A stretch of 36,015 nucleotides of DNA from Desulfosporosinus sp. GTDB taxonomy: Bacteria; Bacillota; Desulfitobacteriia; Desulfitobacteriales; Desulfitobacteriaceae. The position numbers and the translations under genes were made by a program. The notes under the pieces were generated by a model, which was given only the letters and a program-made list of their open reading frames with translations, was not told the DNA's origin and did no database searches. This document shows, piece after piece, positions 1 to 8,102 of the stretch; the stretch's first letter is position 1; each line of letters begins with the position of its first letter. The stretch covers positions 1-36,015 of the forward strand of contig DAIEHY010000007.1 in assembly GCA_027353165.1 (NCBI GenBank). Reading direction: 5' to 3'.

Positions 1-158
1 TCTCGGAGTTCAGGAATTCCTAGTTCACTTCGATCTAAACGAATGGTTGAGACACTCACCTTAAACCGCTCAGAAAGCTCCTCGTCCGTAAAAAACGGAT
101 GATTTGACAGTTCTTCCCCTAAAATCTTACGGCGTTCATGTTTATTATAACGGCTCAT
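1..158 (-). CDS. fapR: Transcriptional regulator FapR, N-terminal part (partial, runs off left edge)
   Basis: Reverse-strand translation [52 protein letters not shown] matches the FapR DeoR-like HTH start; located next to rpmF. Confidence 0.85.
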   Translation of the reverse strand, partial: MSRYNKHERRKILGEELSNHPFFTDEELSERFKVSVSTIRLDRSELGIPELR

Positions 159-279
159 TCGTAATCACCATTTCCACAAATTGCATTTTCAAAGTTTGAA
201 ACTTAAGACCTGGTCACAATTATAGACTATCTTTAAAGACTTATCAAGAAATAACCCTGTCGAAAGCAGTTGGAATCTA

Positions 280-321
280 AAAAAACAAGGAACTCTCATA
301 CAAAGAGTCCCTTGTTTTTTA
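280..321 (-). terminator. Rho-independent terminator downstream of rpmF
   Basis: Inverted repeat AAAACAAGGaACTCT...AGAGTcCCTTGTTTTTT between fapR and rpmF; A/T tracts on both sides. Confidence 0.75.
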
Positions 322-329
322 GCGTAGCT

Positions 330-509
330 TTATGCTTCAACAGTAATAACTGCCTTGGAATTATAAAACCCACAACTTGGGCATATATAATGAGGCATTT
401 TTGGCTGATGGCATTGGGGGCATTTGATGTGGTTCGGTGCAGTTAGTTTCCACATAGCCCGACGTTTACGCACTCTTGATTTAGACTGTCGATGTTGCGG
501 AACACCCAT
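330..509 (-). CDS. rpmF: 50S ribosomal protein L32
   Basis: Reverse translation MGVPQHRQSKSRVRKRRAMWKLTAPNHIKCPQCHQPKMPHYICPSCGFYNSKAVITVEA*; two CxxC motifs; not in the ORF track. Confidence 0.97.
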   Translation of the reverse strand: MGVPQHRQSKSRVRKRRAMWKLTAPNHIKCPQCHQPKMPHYICPSCGFYNSKAVITVEA

Positions 510-541
510 AGTTACACCCCCTTTATGTTTACGGAAATTAA

Positions 542-1051
542 TCAGTTATTGGATTGCCACTTTGCCAGTGCTGCTAACCGGGGATCCACGACATCTTCCC
601 CACAATGACATGGGGTTAGATTTCGATTTGCGCCACAGGTTGGACATAGTCCCTGACACTTTGCTGAACATATAAACTTCATGGGTAAAGCTACCACAAT
701 TTGTTCAAGAATTCGATCCGTAATTTCAATCTCATCTTTGTCCAAAAGGAGAGCTGTCTCAAGTTGATCGTCTGTTGCAAGTGCTCGAAAAACCCATTCG
801 TCTTGGAAGGAGAGACTTAAGGGATAAACGAACGACTCCAGACAACGTCCACACATGACTTTAAGGTCAGTGTGAATAGTTCCATTAACGAGCATCGCTT
901 TACTTGTGTTGTTTATCTGAAGTTGTACGCGTACGGGTGTTTGAAATGAGAGGGCTTCAATTCCCAAATCCAAGGAGGAGAAATCTTCCACTAAATCAAA
1001 ATGGACACTTTCACCACTTCTATAACGAACTTGAGCGATGTTCACTTTCAT
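542..1051 (-). CDS. YceD/DUF177 family protein
   Basis: ORF with CGRCLE...CQGLCPTCGANRN motifs, directly upstream of rpmF; start trimmed to MKVNIAQV. Confidence 0.9.
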   Translation of the reverse strand: MKVNIAQVRYRSGESVHFDLVEDFSSLDLGIEALSFQTPVRVQLQINNTSKAMLVNGTIHTDLKVMCGRCLESFVYPLSLSFQDEWVFRALATDDQLETALLLDKDEIEITDRILEQIVVALPMKFICSAKCQGLCPTCGANRNLTPCHCGEDVVDPRLAALAKWQSNN

Positions 1052-1145
1052 ATTACCACCCCAATACACATTCATTATTATAGTAGTCACATTTTTCTTT
1101 GTCAAGGAAAACCCTTTAACCCAGAGGTGCAATTCATGAATTGCA

Positions 1146-2342
1146 CTACTTGCTTATTAATTCATGGGTATCAAGTGCAATCATCAATTCTTCATTAGTT
1201 GGTATGACAAGAACCCGACAACGTGCGTGAGGCTTTGATACATCCACTTCTTCACTTCGAACCTTATTCTTCTCATGGTCGATGCTCACGCCAAGGTATT
1301 CCATATTTTTGCAAATTGCTTCGCGCATGCTTGATGCGTTCTCCCCAACTCCCGCCGTGAATATTATAGCATCAACTCCACCTAATACTGCGGCATATGC
1401 ACCAATGTATTGCCTAACATCGTGTTCAAAAATATCCAAGGCAAGCCGCGCACGGACATTTCCTTGTTCAGCAGCTACTTCGATGTCTCTAAAATCGCTG
1501 CTGATCCCTGAAACCCCTAAAGCTCCACACTTAGTATTTAGAAAATCATTCATCTGATCGACGTTTAAGTTTTCTCGGCACATGATATAGGTTACGATAG
1601 CTGGATCTAAGGCTCCGGAGCGAGTTCCCATCATAAGTCCATCTAGAGGAGTAAAACCCATCGACGTATCGATCGATCTTCCACCTCGAATGGCAGAAAT
1701 CGAGGCACCATTACCTAAGTGGCAACTAATAATCTTTAGCTCTTTGAGCGGCTTTTTAAGAAGTACAGCAGCTCGCTGACTCACATATTTATGAGAAGTT
1801 CCATGGAAACCATATTTCCGAATTCCATACTTCTTATAATATTCATAAGGTAATCCATAGATATAAGTATTTGGTTTCATCGATTGATGGAAGGCCGTAT
1901 CAAAAACTGCTACTTGGGGAACACCAGGCATCATTTTCTGACAAGCTTTAATCCCTGCGATATTGGGAGGATTGTGAAGGGGTGCCAGCTCAATACAGTC
2001 CTTAAGGGCTTTCATAACAGCCTCATTAATAATCACAGAATTAGCAAATTTCTCTCCCCCATGAACCACACGATGCCCGATTCCACAGATTTCCTTTAAA
2101 TCCCCAATCGCACCGTATTCAGGAGATACTAAGGCTTCTAGTACGAGTTTGATAGCAACAGTATGATTAGGAATCTCCACCTTAATCACGTGTTTTTCTC
2201 CTGATCCGGTTCGATGGGTAAGCACCGAACCCTGAAGTCCTATGCGCTCAACCAGTCCTTTGCCTATCGCATTTTTGGTGGCCATATCAATCACTTGATA
2301 CTTAAGTGAGGAACTACCACAATTTATAACTAGTATTTTCAT
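1146..2342 (-). CDS. ackA: Acetate kinase
   Basis: [47 protein letters not shown]-like motifs; 398 aa. Confidence 0.98.
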   Translation of the reverse strand: MKILVINCGSSSLKYQVIDMATKNAIGKGLVERIGLQGSVLTHRTGSGEKHVIKVEIPNHTVAIKLVLEALVSPEYGAIGDLKEICGIGHRVVHGGEKFANSVIINEAVMKALKDCIELAPLHNPPNIAGIKACQKMMPGVPQVAVFDTAFHQSMKPNTYIYGLPYEYYKKYGIRKYGFHGTSHKYVSQRAAVLLKKPLKELKIISCHLGNGASISAIRGGRSIDTSMGFTPLDGLMMGTRSGALDPAIVTYIMCRENLNVDQMNDFLNTKCGALGVSGISSDFRDIEVAAEQGNVRARLALDIFEHDVRQYIGAYAAVLGGVDAIIFTAGVGENASSMREAICKNMEYLGVSIDHEKNKVRSEEVDVSKPHARCRVLVIPTNEELMIALDTHELISK

Positions 2343-2512
2343 TGTTATGCCCCTTTATGTTCCAATCTTTAGTTCAAATAAGCAGTGTAAAGAATTAATC
2401 ATAGTGTTCCCTAAAAATTCAATATGTCACTTCTTATTCTGCGCCATTTCTTTCCAATCTCTAATTAGGTTCCTCAAAGAGTGTAGCACAAAATTGTTGG
2501 TTTTTTAACCCC

Positions 2513-3277
2513 TTACGCCATTATTCTTCTAATTTCAGAACATTTCGCCAACGCTGCTGTCCGTCCAAGTCTTATAGCTTCTTCAGCACGATCAAATTGA
2601 AAACTCCCAATATGTCCAACATCCGGTTGAATTAGCAAGTCTGCGCCATGGCAATGAGCCTGAAACACTTCCTCTTCGAGAATCTCGATGGACTGAAGTA
2701 AAATGTCCATTGCACTACTCAATTTGTTACACAGACCTCTTTTTACATCGATAGCTAAAATCTTCTCCGCTCCCATTTCTCGAGCAATATGTACTGGCAA
2801 TCGATTTTTGACAGCGCCATCGACTAAAAGATGCCCCTGATAGCGATAGGGTTTAAAAAATCCGGGGATGGAAATACTCGCCCGAACTGCTTGTGCTACA
2901 CTACCTTCACGAAACACGATCAACTCCCCAGATTCAAGGTCAGTTGCTACAATGGCTAACGGAATTTTCAGATCTGAAAAAAGCATATCTTTAGTTAAGA
3001 GTCGTAGGACTTCGAGAATCCGATCTCCTTTGATAAGTCCCTCTTTAGAAACGGCAGGATCCAGAATTTTCTTAGCAAAACCAGGGTAAGTCAACAGCCG
3101 TTCAATACGATAGAGATCCATTCCTGAACACAACAAAGCGCCGAATATAGCACCTGCACTACATCCGACCACAATATCCATACTGATCTTTTCTTCTTCA
3201 AGCACTTGCAAGATACCTAAGTGGGCTAAACCCCGAGCGCCTCCCGCTCCTAAAACGAGTCCTCTTTTTGGATTCAT
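2513..3277 (-). CDS. Patatin-like phospholipase family protein (RssA/NTE type)
   Basis: GAGGARGLAHLGIL oxyanion motif, GCSAG nucleophile elbow, DGA catalytic Asp; start likely MNPKRG. Confidence 0.92.
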   Translation of the reverse strand: MNPKRGLVLGAGGARGLAHLGILQVLEEEKISMDIVVGCSAGAIFGALLCSGMDLYRIERLLTYPGFAKKILDPAVSKEGLIKGDRILEVLRLLTKDMLFSDLKIPLAIVATDLESGELIVFREGSVAQAVRASISIPGFFKPYRYQGHLLVDGAVKNRLPVHIAREMGAEKILAIDVKRGLCNKLSSAMDILLQSIEILEEEVFQAHCHGADLLIQPDVGHIGSFQFDRAEEAIRLGRTAALAKCSEIRRIMA

Positions 3278-3342
3278 TGTGAGTTTCCTCCTTACCAAGA
3301 CTTCTAGGGCCTGGCATACTTCCATATAAATTATGAAAGAAG

Positions 3343-4515
3343 GTGAAGGAAGGTGATATTTCTTTGACTAACGTTGTCCGCGTCTTTGCCTTGAGTCTCC
3401 TTGCCCTCGGAATGTTTATGTATCCACAGGAAGTACTTAACTCAGCTAACGGAGGATTGACCTTATGGTGGCGTTTTGTCCTCCCTGCGTTGCTCCCCTT
3501 TTTTATTCTCTCTGAACTTCTTATGGCTTCAGGTTTTGTTCATTTTCTCGGTGTTCTTCTAGAATCGATCATGCGTCCAGTATTCCGTCTTCCCGGTAAA
3601 GCGTCTTTTGTCGTGGCCATGGGGTATACATCAGGGTTTCCAATGGGGGCTGTACTAACCGCTCGCCTCCGTAAAGAGGGAGAAATTTCACGTGAAGAGG
3701 GTGAACGCCTTTTAGCTTTTACTAATAACCCCAGCCCAGGCTTTATGTTCGGAGCGGTTGCCTCAGGAATGTTAGGTAAACCAGCACTTGGTTTACTCTT
3801 AGCCTGCTCAGTTTACCTCGCAAATTTGATCGTTGGTTTCGTCTATCGTTTTTACCGTGTAACTTCTAAACCCCAGCAAAGTCTGCAATATCCTTCTTTC
3901 AAGCGAGCTTGGAACGAAATGAAAAATGCCCAGATTAGAGACAAGCGTACTTTCGGTCAGGTCCTTGGGGATGCCGTTAAACAAAGTACTAACACTGTGC
4001 TTATGGTAGCCGGTTTTATGGCCTTTTTCTCAGTAATCCTGCGGCTCTTAAACCTCTGGCATATTACCTTGTTTTTAGCGACCCTTAGCCATAGTATAAT
4101 ACCAATCCTTCAGATTCCCGTTTTTTACGCCCTTTACAACGGCCTTTTTGAAATGACCTTAGGTTGCCAGGAAGCAATCCGAGCTCTTTCCACCCTCCAC
4201 CAACAAGTTGCACTTCTGGCCTTACTAATGGGCTGGGGGGGACTGTCTGTATTTGCACAAGTCGCTGGATTAATTAGTGGAACTGATTTGCGCTTCTCAT
4301 CGTTTGTCATTGCTCGGGCACTTCAAGCCTTCATCGCCATGGGTCTGAGTCAGCTTTTCCTCTTGGTTACAAAAGTACCCACCTCGACTCTTCCTCTCCA
4401 AGTTCCAGACTCATCCGTCTTGGTTTGGAATACTTGGCATTTAAGCTCTCTCGTCTTTATCGGAATGATGGGTACCCTTTTAATCCTTGCTTTAAGCCGA
4501 GTCCGTAGTTCGTAG
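3343..4515 (+). CDS. ylbJ: Sporulation integral membrane protein YlbJ
   Basis: WWRFVLPALLPFFILSELLMASG, MGYTSGFPMGAVLTARLR; multi-TM; GTG start. Confidence 0.92.
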   Translation: MKEGDISLTNVVRVFALSLLALGMFMYPQEVLNSANGGLTLWWRFVLPALLPFFILSELLMASGFVHFLGVLLESIMRPVFRLPGKASFVVAMGYTSGFPMGAVLTARLRKEGEISREEGERLLAFTNNPSPGFMFGAVASGMLGKPALGLLLACSVYLANLIVGFVYRFYRVTSKPQQSLQYPSFKRAWNEMKNAQIRDKRTFGQVLGDAVKQSTNTVLMVAGFMAFFSVILRLLNLWHITLFLATLSHSIIPILQIPVFYALYNGLFEMTLGCQEAIRALSTLHQQVALLALLMGWGGLSVFAQVAGLISGTDLRFSSFVIARALQAFIAMGLSQLFLLVTKVPTSTLPLQVPDSSVLVWNTWHLSSLVFIGMMGTLLILALSRVRSS

Positions 4516-4611
4516 CTCGTTGTTCGTTGTTCGAACTGTAGAATGCGGAGCAAATATCGCTTAAGGCTTGCAATCCCTCTAGCCCTCTTGCATCAACATC
4601 GTGGACTGATA

Positions 4612-4640
4612 ATAAAAAAGGGTGAGCTCGACTCACCCTA
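4612..4640 (-). terminator. Rho-independent terminator
   Basis: GGGTGAG-TCGAG-CTCACCC followed by TTTTTTATT on the minus strand; overlaps the stop of the 4638-5132 CDS. Confidence 0.8.
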
Positions 4641-5132
4641 CTCATTTTCAGACAGAGCAGTTTTTCGGTCCCTGTCTTCCTTCCCTAGACCCTTTAGTTC
4701 TTCCCTATTTTTACGCAGAGCCTGTAGCGTTTGGAAGAGGCTTTGTTCAACATGTTGAAGCATTTCATCTGCATATTGAACAGCACCGGTCTTCACATCT
4801 CGAGCAAATGTTTGTGCCTGTTTAACGATATCTTCTCCATAGCTCTGAGCTTGTTTAACTACCTCATTTTCTATTGCCATCTTATCGACGTATGTTTTTC
4901 CACGCTCTAAAAGTTTTTGTGCTTCTGCTTCTGCTTCATCTAAAATACGTTGTCGCTCTTTTAAAACCCATTTGGCATTAGTTAGCTCTTCTGGTAATGC
5001 CGCTCTTACTCGATCGAGCAACTCAAAGATAACAGAGTCATCAACTAAAACTTTTCCTGTCATAGGAATCTTAGTCCCATGATCTACAATCTCTTCCACT
5101 TCATTAAGTAAACTCAAAACATCATTTTCCAC
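4638..5132 (-). CDS. Coiled-coil protein resembling ATP synthase subunit b/H (hypothetical)
   Basis: Long charged helix: LKERQRILDEAEAEAQKLLERGKTYVDKMAIENEVVKQAQSYGEDIVKQAQ. Confidence 0.7.
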   Translation of the reverse strand: MENDVLSLLNEVEEIVDHGTKIPMTGKVLVDDSVIFELLDRVRAALPEELTNAKWVLKERQRILDEAEAEAQKLLERGKTYVDKMAIENEVVKQAQSYGEDIVKQAQTFARDVKTGAVQYADEMLQHVEQSLFQTLQALRKNREELKGLGKEDRDRKTALSENE

Positions 5133-5150
5133 TTATATCCTTCCCCTCTT

Positions 5151-5705
5151 TCAAACATCCATTCTCTGTAGATACCATATTTTTGTGTCTCCAGACTCTC
5201 GTGTTTTGCGAATTTCGAATGGATAAATAGTATTATTACTCAGTTCTTCATCGCTAGCTGTTTCAGCAACGATTACACCGTCTGGGGTCAAATAAGAATA
5301 TTCCTTTAAGGTCATTAGAGCCTGAAGAACTAGCTCCTTTCGATAAGGGGGATCCAAAAAAATAAGGTCAAAAACTTCATTAGGGTAGCTGCGAATATAT
5401 TTAAAGGCGTCCATCAAAAGCAGGTTGGTCTTTTGGCTTACACCCATTCTTTCGAGGTTTCTAAGGATAACCTGATGAGCATCAAAGCTCTTTTCTACCA
5501 ATACCGCTTCTCGAGAACCTCGTGAAAGCGCCTCGATCGCTAAATTACCGGTCCCAGCAAAAAGGTCTAATACTCGGGCATCTAAGACTTTGTCCCCTAA
5601 AACACTAAAAATTGCACCCTTTACTTTGTCCGAGGTCGGGCGCGTTTGCATTCCTTCCACCGCCTTAAGTTGTCGGCCACGCATCTCACCCGCGATAATT
5701 CTCAT
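5151..5705 (-). CDS. rsmD: 16S rRNA (guanine966-N2)-methyltransferase RsmD
   Basis: MRIIAGEMRGRQLK, RPTSDKVKGAIFSVLG, LDLFAGTGNLAIEALSRG, FLDPPY. Confidence 0.95.
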   Translation of the reverse strand: MRIIAGEMRGRQLKAVEGMQTRPTSDKVKGAIFSVLGDKVLDARVLDLFAGTGNLAIEALSRGSREAVLVEKSFDAHQVILRNLERMGVSQKTNLLLMDAFKYIRSYPNEVFDLIFLDPPYRKELVLQALMTLKEYSYLTPDGVIVAETASDEELSNNTIYPFEIRKTRESGDTKIWYLQRMDV

Positions 5706-5788
5706 AAATCCCTCCATACTATATTATAGCAGAGCTCATTAAGCTTTACAGCCTACTATTTACTCAACTCTTCACTCAACTCTTAATT

Positions 5789-6463
5789 TCATTCTTTTAC
5801 CCATTTAGCAACTAGAAACCCCGGATTCCCTTGTCGATTCTCTTCCTGCTTTATCGCCTCATCAGAGGAAACCACAGCAGGGGAAAAATAAAGCGTTCTT
5901 CCTATTTCAAGGGTTCCCCCAATTTTCCAATTAGCAATATCCTGTTCTGTATAAAAATGGGCGTGGTTAAAAACTGAATCTGGATTCTGTGCCGCGATGG
6001 AAGCATAGAGATCCCCCCATAAACTCTGACCGGCAATAACCCCGATCACAAGACACCCCCCAGGTTCAAGGCAATTATACAACTTTTTTAGAATTATTTC
6101 CGGCTTAGAGATGAATTCAAACGCCGTGACTGAGAGGATCCCTTGAAAACGCTCCATTGTCTCAACATATTCTTTAATATCTGCTAAAACCCAACGTGCT
6201 TGTAAGCCCATTGACTTCAGCTTTTCTTGAGCATAACTGAGCATACCTGGAGAAATATCAACCGCTGTAACGGAATACCCTCCCTTTACCAGTTCAAGCG
6301 TATATTGCCCAGTACCGCACCCGATTTCTAAAACATGATTGCCATTTGGGGTAAACATGTTGTCAATCAAAGCCCTTTCAGCTTTGTCCACAGCATATCC
6401 CAGCTCAGTCTGATACCATTTATCATAATCAGATGCTACTGCATCAAAAAATGGATTTTCCAA
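5789..6463 (-). CDS. Class I SAM-dependent methyltransferase
   Basis: VLEIGCGTGQYTLEL motif I, VTAVDIS, methyltransferase_11-like fold; substrate not inferable. Confidence 0.85.
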   Translation of the reverse strand: MENPFFDAVASDYDKWYQTELGYAVDKAERALIDNMFTPNGNHVLEIGCGTGQYTLELVKGGYSVTAVDISPGMLSYAQEKLKSMGLQARWVLADIKEYVETMERFQGILSVTAFEFISKPEIILKKLYNCLEPGGCLVIGVIAGQSLWGDLYASIAAQNPDSVFNHAHFYTEQDIANWKIGGTLEIGRTLYFSPAVVSSDEAIKQEENRQGNPGFLVAKWVKE

Positions 6464-6631
6464 CGCCGCAATTCCTCCGCCTTTTTATGTAATAGTATAC
6501 CATAGGAAATGCCTAAATTTCCTGTATATCCTTGCAGTTTTTGTTACATACTAAAGTTGGCAAACGATGAATATTACTAATCATTGATTGCCCTTCCCCC
6601 ATCCAACTCTTCCTTTGTTTTCCCTCTCTGT

Positions 6632-6664
6632 TCACTGGAGCTTAATCGCCCCAGTGACTTTTTT
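6632..6664 (+). terminator. Orphan terminator/attenuator in the gpr leader
   Basis: TCACTGGaGC-TTAATC-GCcCCAGTGA followed by CTTTTTT; about 50 bp upstream of gpr; no plus-strand ORF recognised before it. Confidence 0.6.
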
Positions 6665-6714
6665 AGAAGCAAAGAAAATTCGGTTTTGCAAATGTATTTA
6701 AAGGAGCAATCAAA

Positions 6715-7701
6715 ATGAAGAAATCAGACCTCTATAAACAACTTGATGTCCAACTAGATTTAGCAGTTGAAGCTCATCAACTTCTCCGTGGAGAAAGTGG
6801 GGAAGAAATTCCAGGTGTACGCATGGATGAACAGCAACTCGAATATGCCAAAGTTACTATCATCACAGTAGAAACTGAAGAAGGGGTTACTGCAATTGGT
6901 AAGCCTATAGGACATTATATCACCATTGATGCCCCGGAAATACGGACTAATAATTATATAATCCACGAAAACATCACTCATGTTCTTGCGGATAGACTCA
7001 TTGAACTCATGGAACTCAAAGAAGATGCAAGCATTTTAATCGTGGGTTTAGGTAACTGGAATGCTACACCTGATGCTTTAGGGCCCCAAGTAATTGACAA
7101 AACAATGGTTACTCGTCATCTTTTTCAACTCTCTCCCGATGAATTGCAAGGACAAATGAGAAAGATCAGCGCCATAGCTCCTGGAGTATTAGGCATCACT
7201 GGAATCGAAACCGCCGAAATCATCCGAGGGCTTGTAGAACATGTCAAGCCTGATTTAGTGATTGCCATTGATGCCCTTGCCGCAGGCTCTCTAGAGCGGA
7301 TTGGAACAAGCATACAACTTGCCGACACTGGAATTCACCCTGGCTCAGGTGTAGGGAATCGTCGGGCTGGCATTACCGAAGAAACGTTAGGCTGCAAAGT
7401 GATAGCCATCGGTCTACCGACAGTTGTTAATGCCGCTGTAATTGCTCATGACGTGGTTGAAGGGGTTTTTAAGCAATTTGTAACTAGCCCCAAGTTATAC
7501 CAACTATACAAAGGCATAAAACCCGAAACATTTAGTCAAATCATCGATGATGTCCTTTCTCCTTTCCAAGGAAATCTTATGGTAACTCCTAAAGAAATTG
7601 ATTCCCTCATTAAAACTGTGGCTAAAATTATTGCCGGTGCTTTGGCAATCAGTCTACATCCAGGCATAGACCGTGAAGACTACGAGCGTTATTTACAATA
7701 A
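6715..7701 (+). CDS. gpr: GPR endopeptidase (germination protease for SASPs)
   Basis: VGLGNWNATPDALGPQVIDK, APGVLGITGIETAEI, AIDALAA, VGNRRAGI motifs; RBS AAAGGAG. Confidence 0.97.
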   Translation: MKKSDLYKQLDVQLDLAVEAHQLLRGESGEEIPGVRMDEQQLEYAKVTIITVETEEGVTAIGKPIGHYITIDAPEIRTNNYIIHENITHVLADRLIELMELKEDASILIVGLGNWNATPDALGPQVIDKTMVTRHLFQLSPDELQGQMRKISAIAPGVLGITGIETAEIIRGLVEHVKPDLVIAIDALAAGSLERIGTSIQLADTGIHPGSGVGNRRAGITEETLGCKVIAIGLPTVVNAAVIAHDVVEGVFKQFVTSPKLYQLYKGIKPETFSQIIDDVLSPFQGNLMVTPKEIDSLIKTVAKIIAGALAISLHPGIDREDYERYLQ

Positions 7702-7782
7702 AGACCTCCTCGTTCTTAGAGCTTATTTTTCTTGCGAAACCTTGTCAGCTAATCTAAATAAGTAAGAAAAGAAGTATTAAGG

Positions 7783-7811
7783 AAAGGGTCAGGCTAATTA
7801 CCTGACCCTTT
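7783..7811. terminator. Bidirectional hairpin terminator between convergent gpr and the SASP-like ORF
   Basis: AAAGGGTCAGG-CTAATTA-CCTGACCCTTT perfect 11-bp stem. Confidence 0.85.
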
Positions 7812-7819
7812 CTTCCGAG

Positions 7820-7948
7820 TTATTGTTGTGGAGAATTGGGAAAACTTTTGTGTTTACGATTTGCAATCCCAATCTCCTGAGCAACTTCATACTTGAATTT
7901 TTCTAATTGGGGTGTGAGTTGGACCATCGGTTTGTTTGGATTAGCCAA
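7820..7948 (-). CDS. Short alpha/beta-type SASP-like protein (N-terminal motif only), TTG start
   Basis: Reverse translation from TTG with AAGGAGGTG RBS: MANPNKPMVQLTPQLEKFKYEVAQEIGIANRKHKSFPNSPQQ*; FKYEVAQEIGI resembles the SASP KYEIAxEfGV GPR-cleavage region; not in the ORF track. Confidence 0.7.
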   Translation of the reverse strand: MANPNKPMVQLTPQLEKFKYEVAQEIGIANRKHKSFPNSPQQ

Positions 7949-8102
7949 TGCTTACACCTCCTTAGATTTAATTATTAAGACAGCAGACCTGCTTCGCTGC
8001 TGTCAGATGATTGATTAGCTTCAGCTTGATTATAGTATTCGACCATTTTATCAAGAAAATACTCGGCAAATCCTCCCAAAAATTCTAACACTTCGAATCT
8101 CT

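Noticed and set aside
4350-4825. Overlapping small ORFs 4350-4553, 4457-4645, 4543-4758, 4622-4825
   Set aside because: Antisense or intergenic, contain terminator and simple-repeat sequence, no recognisable family.
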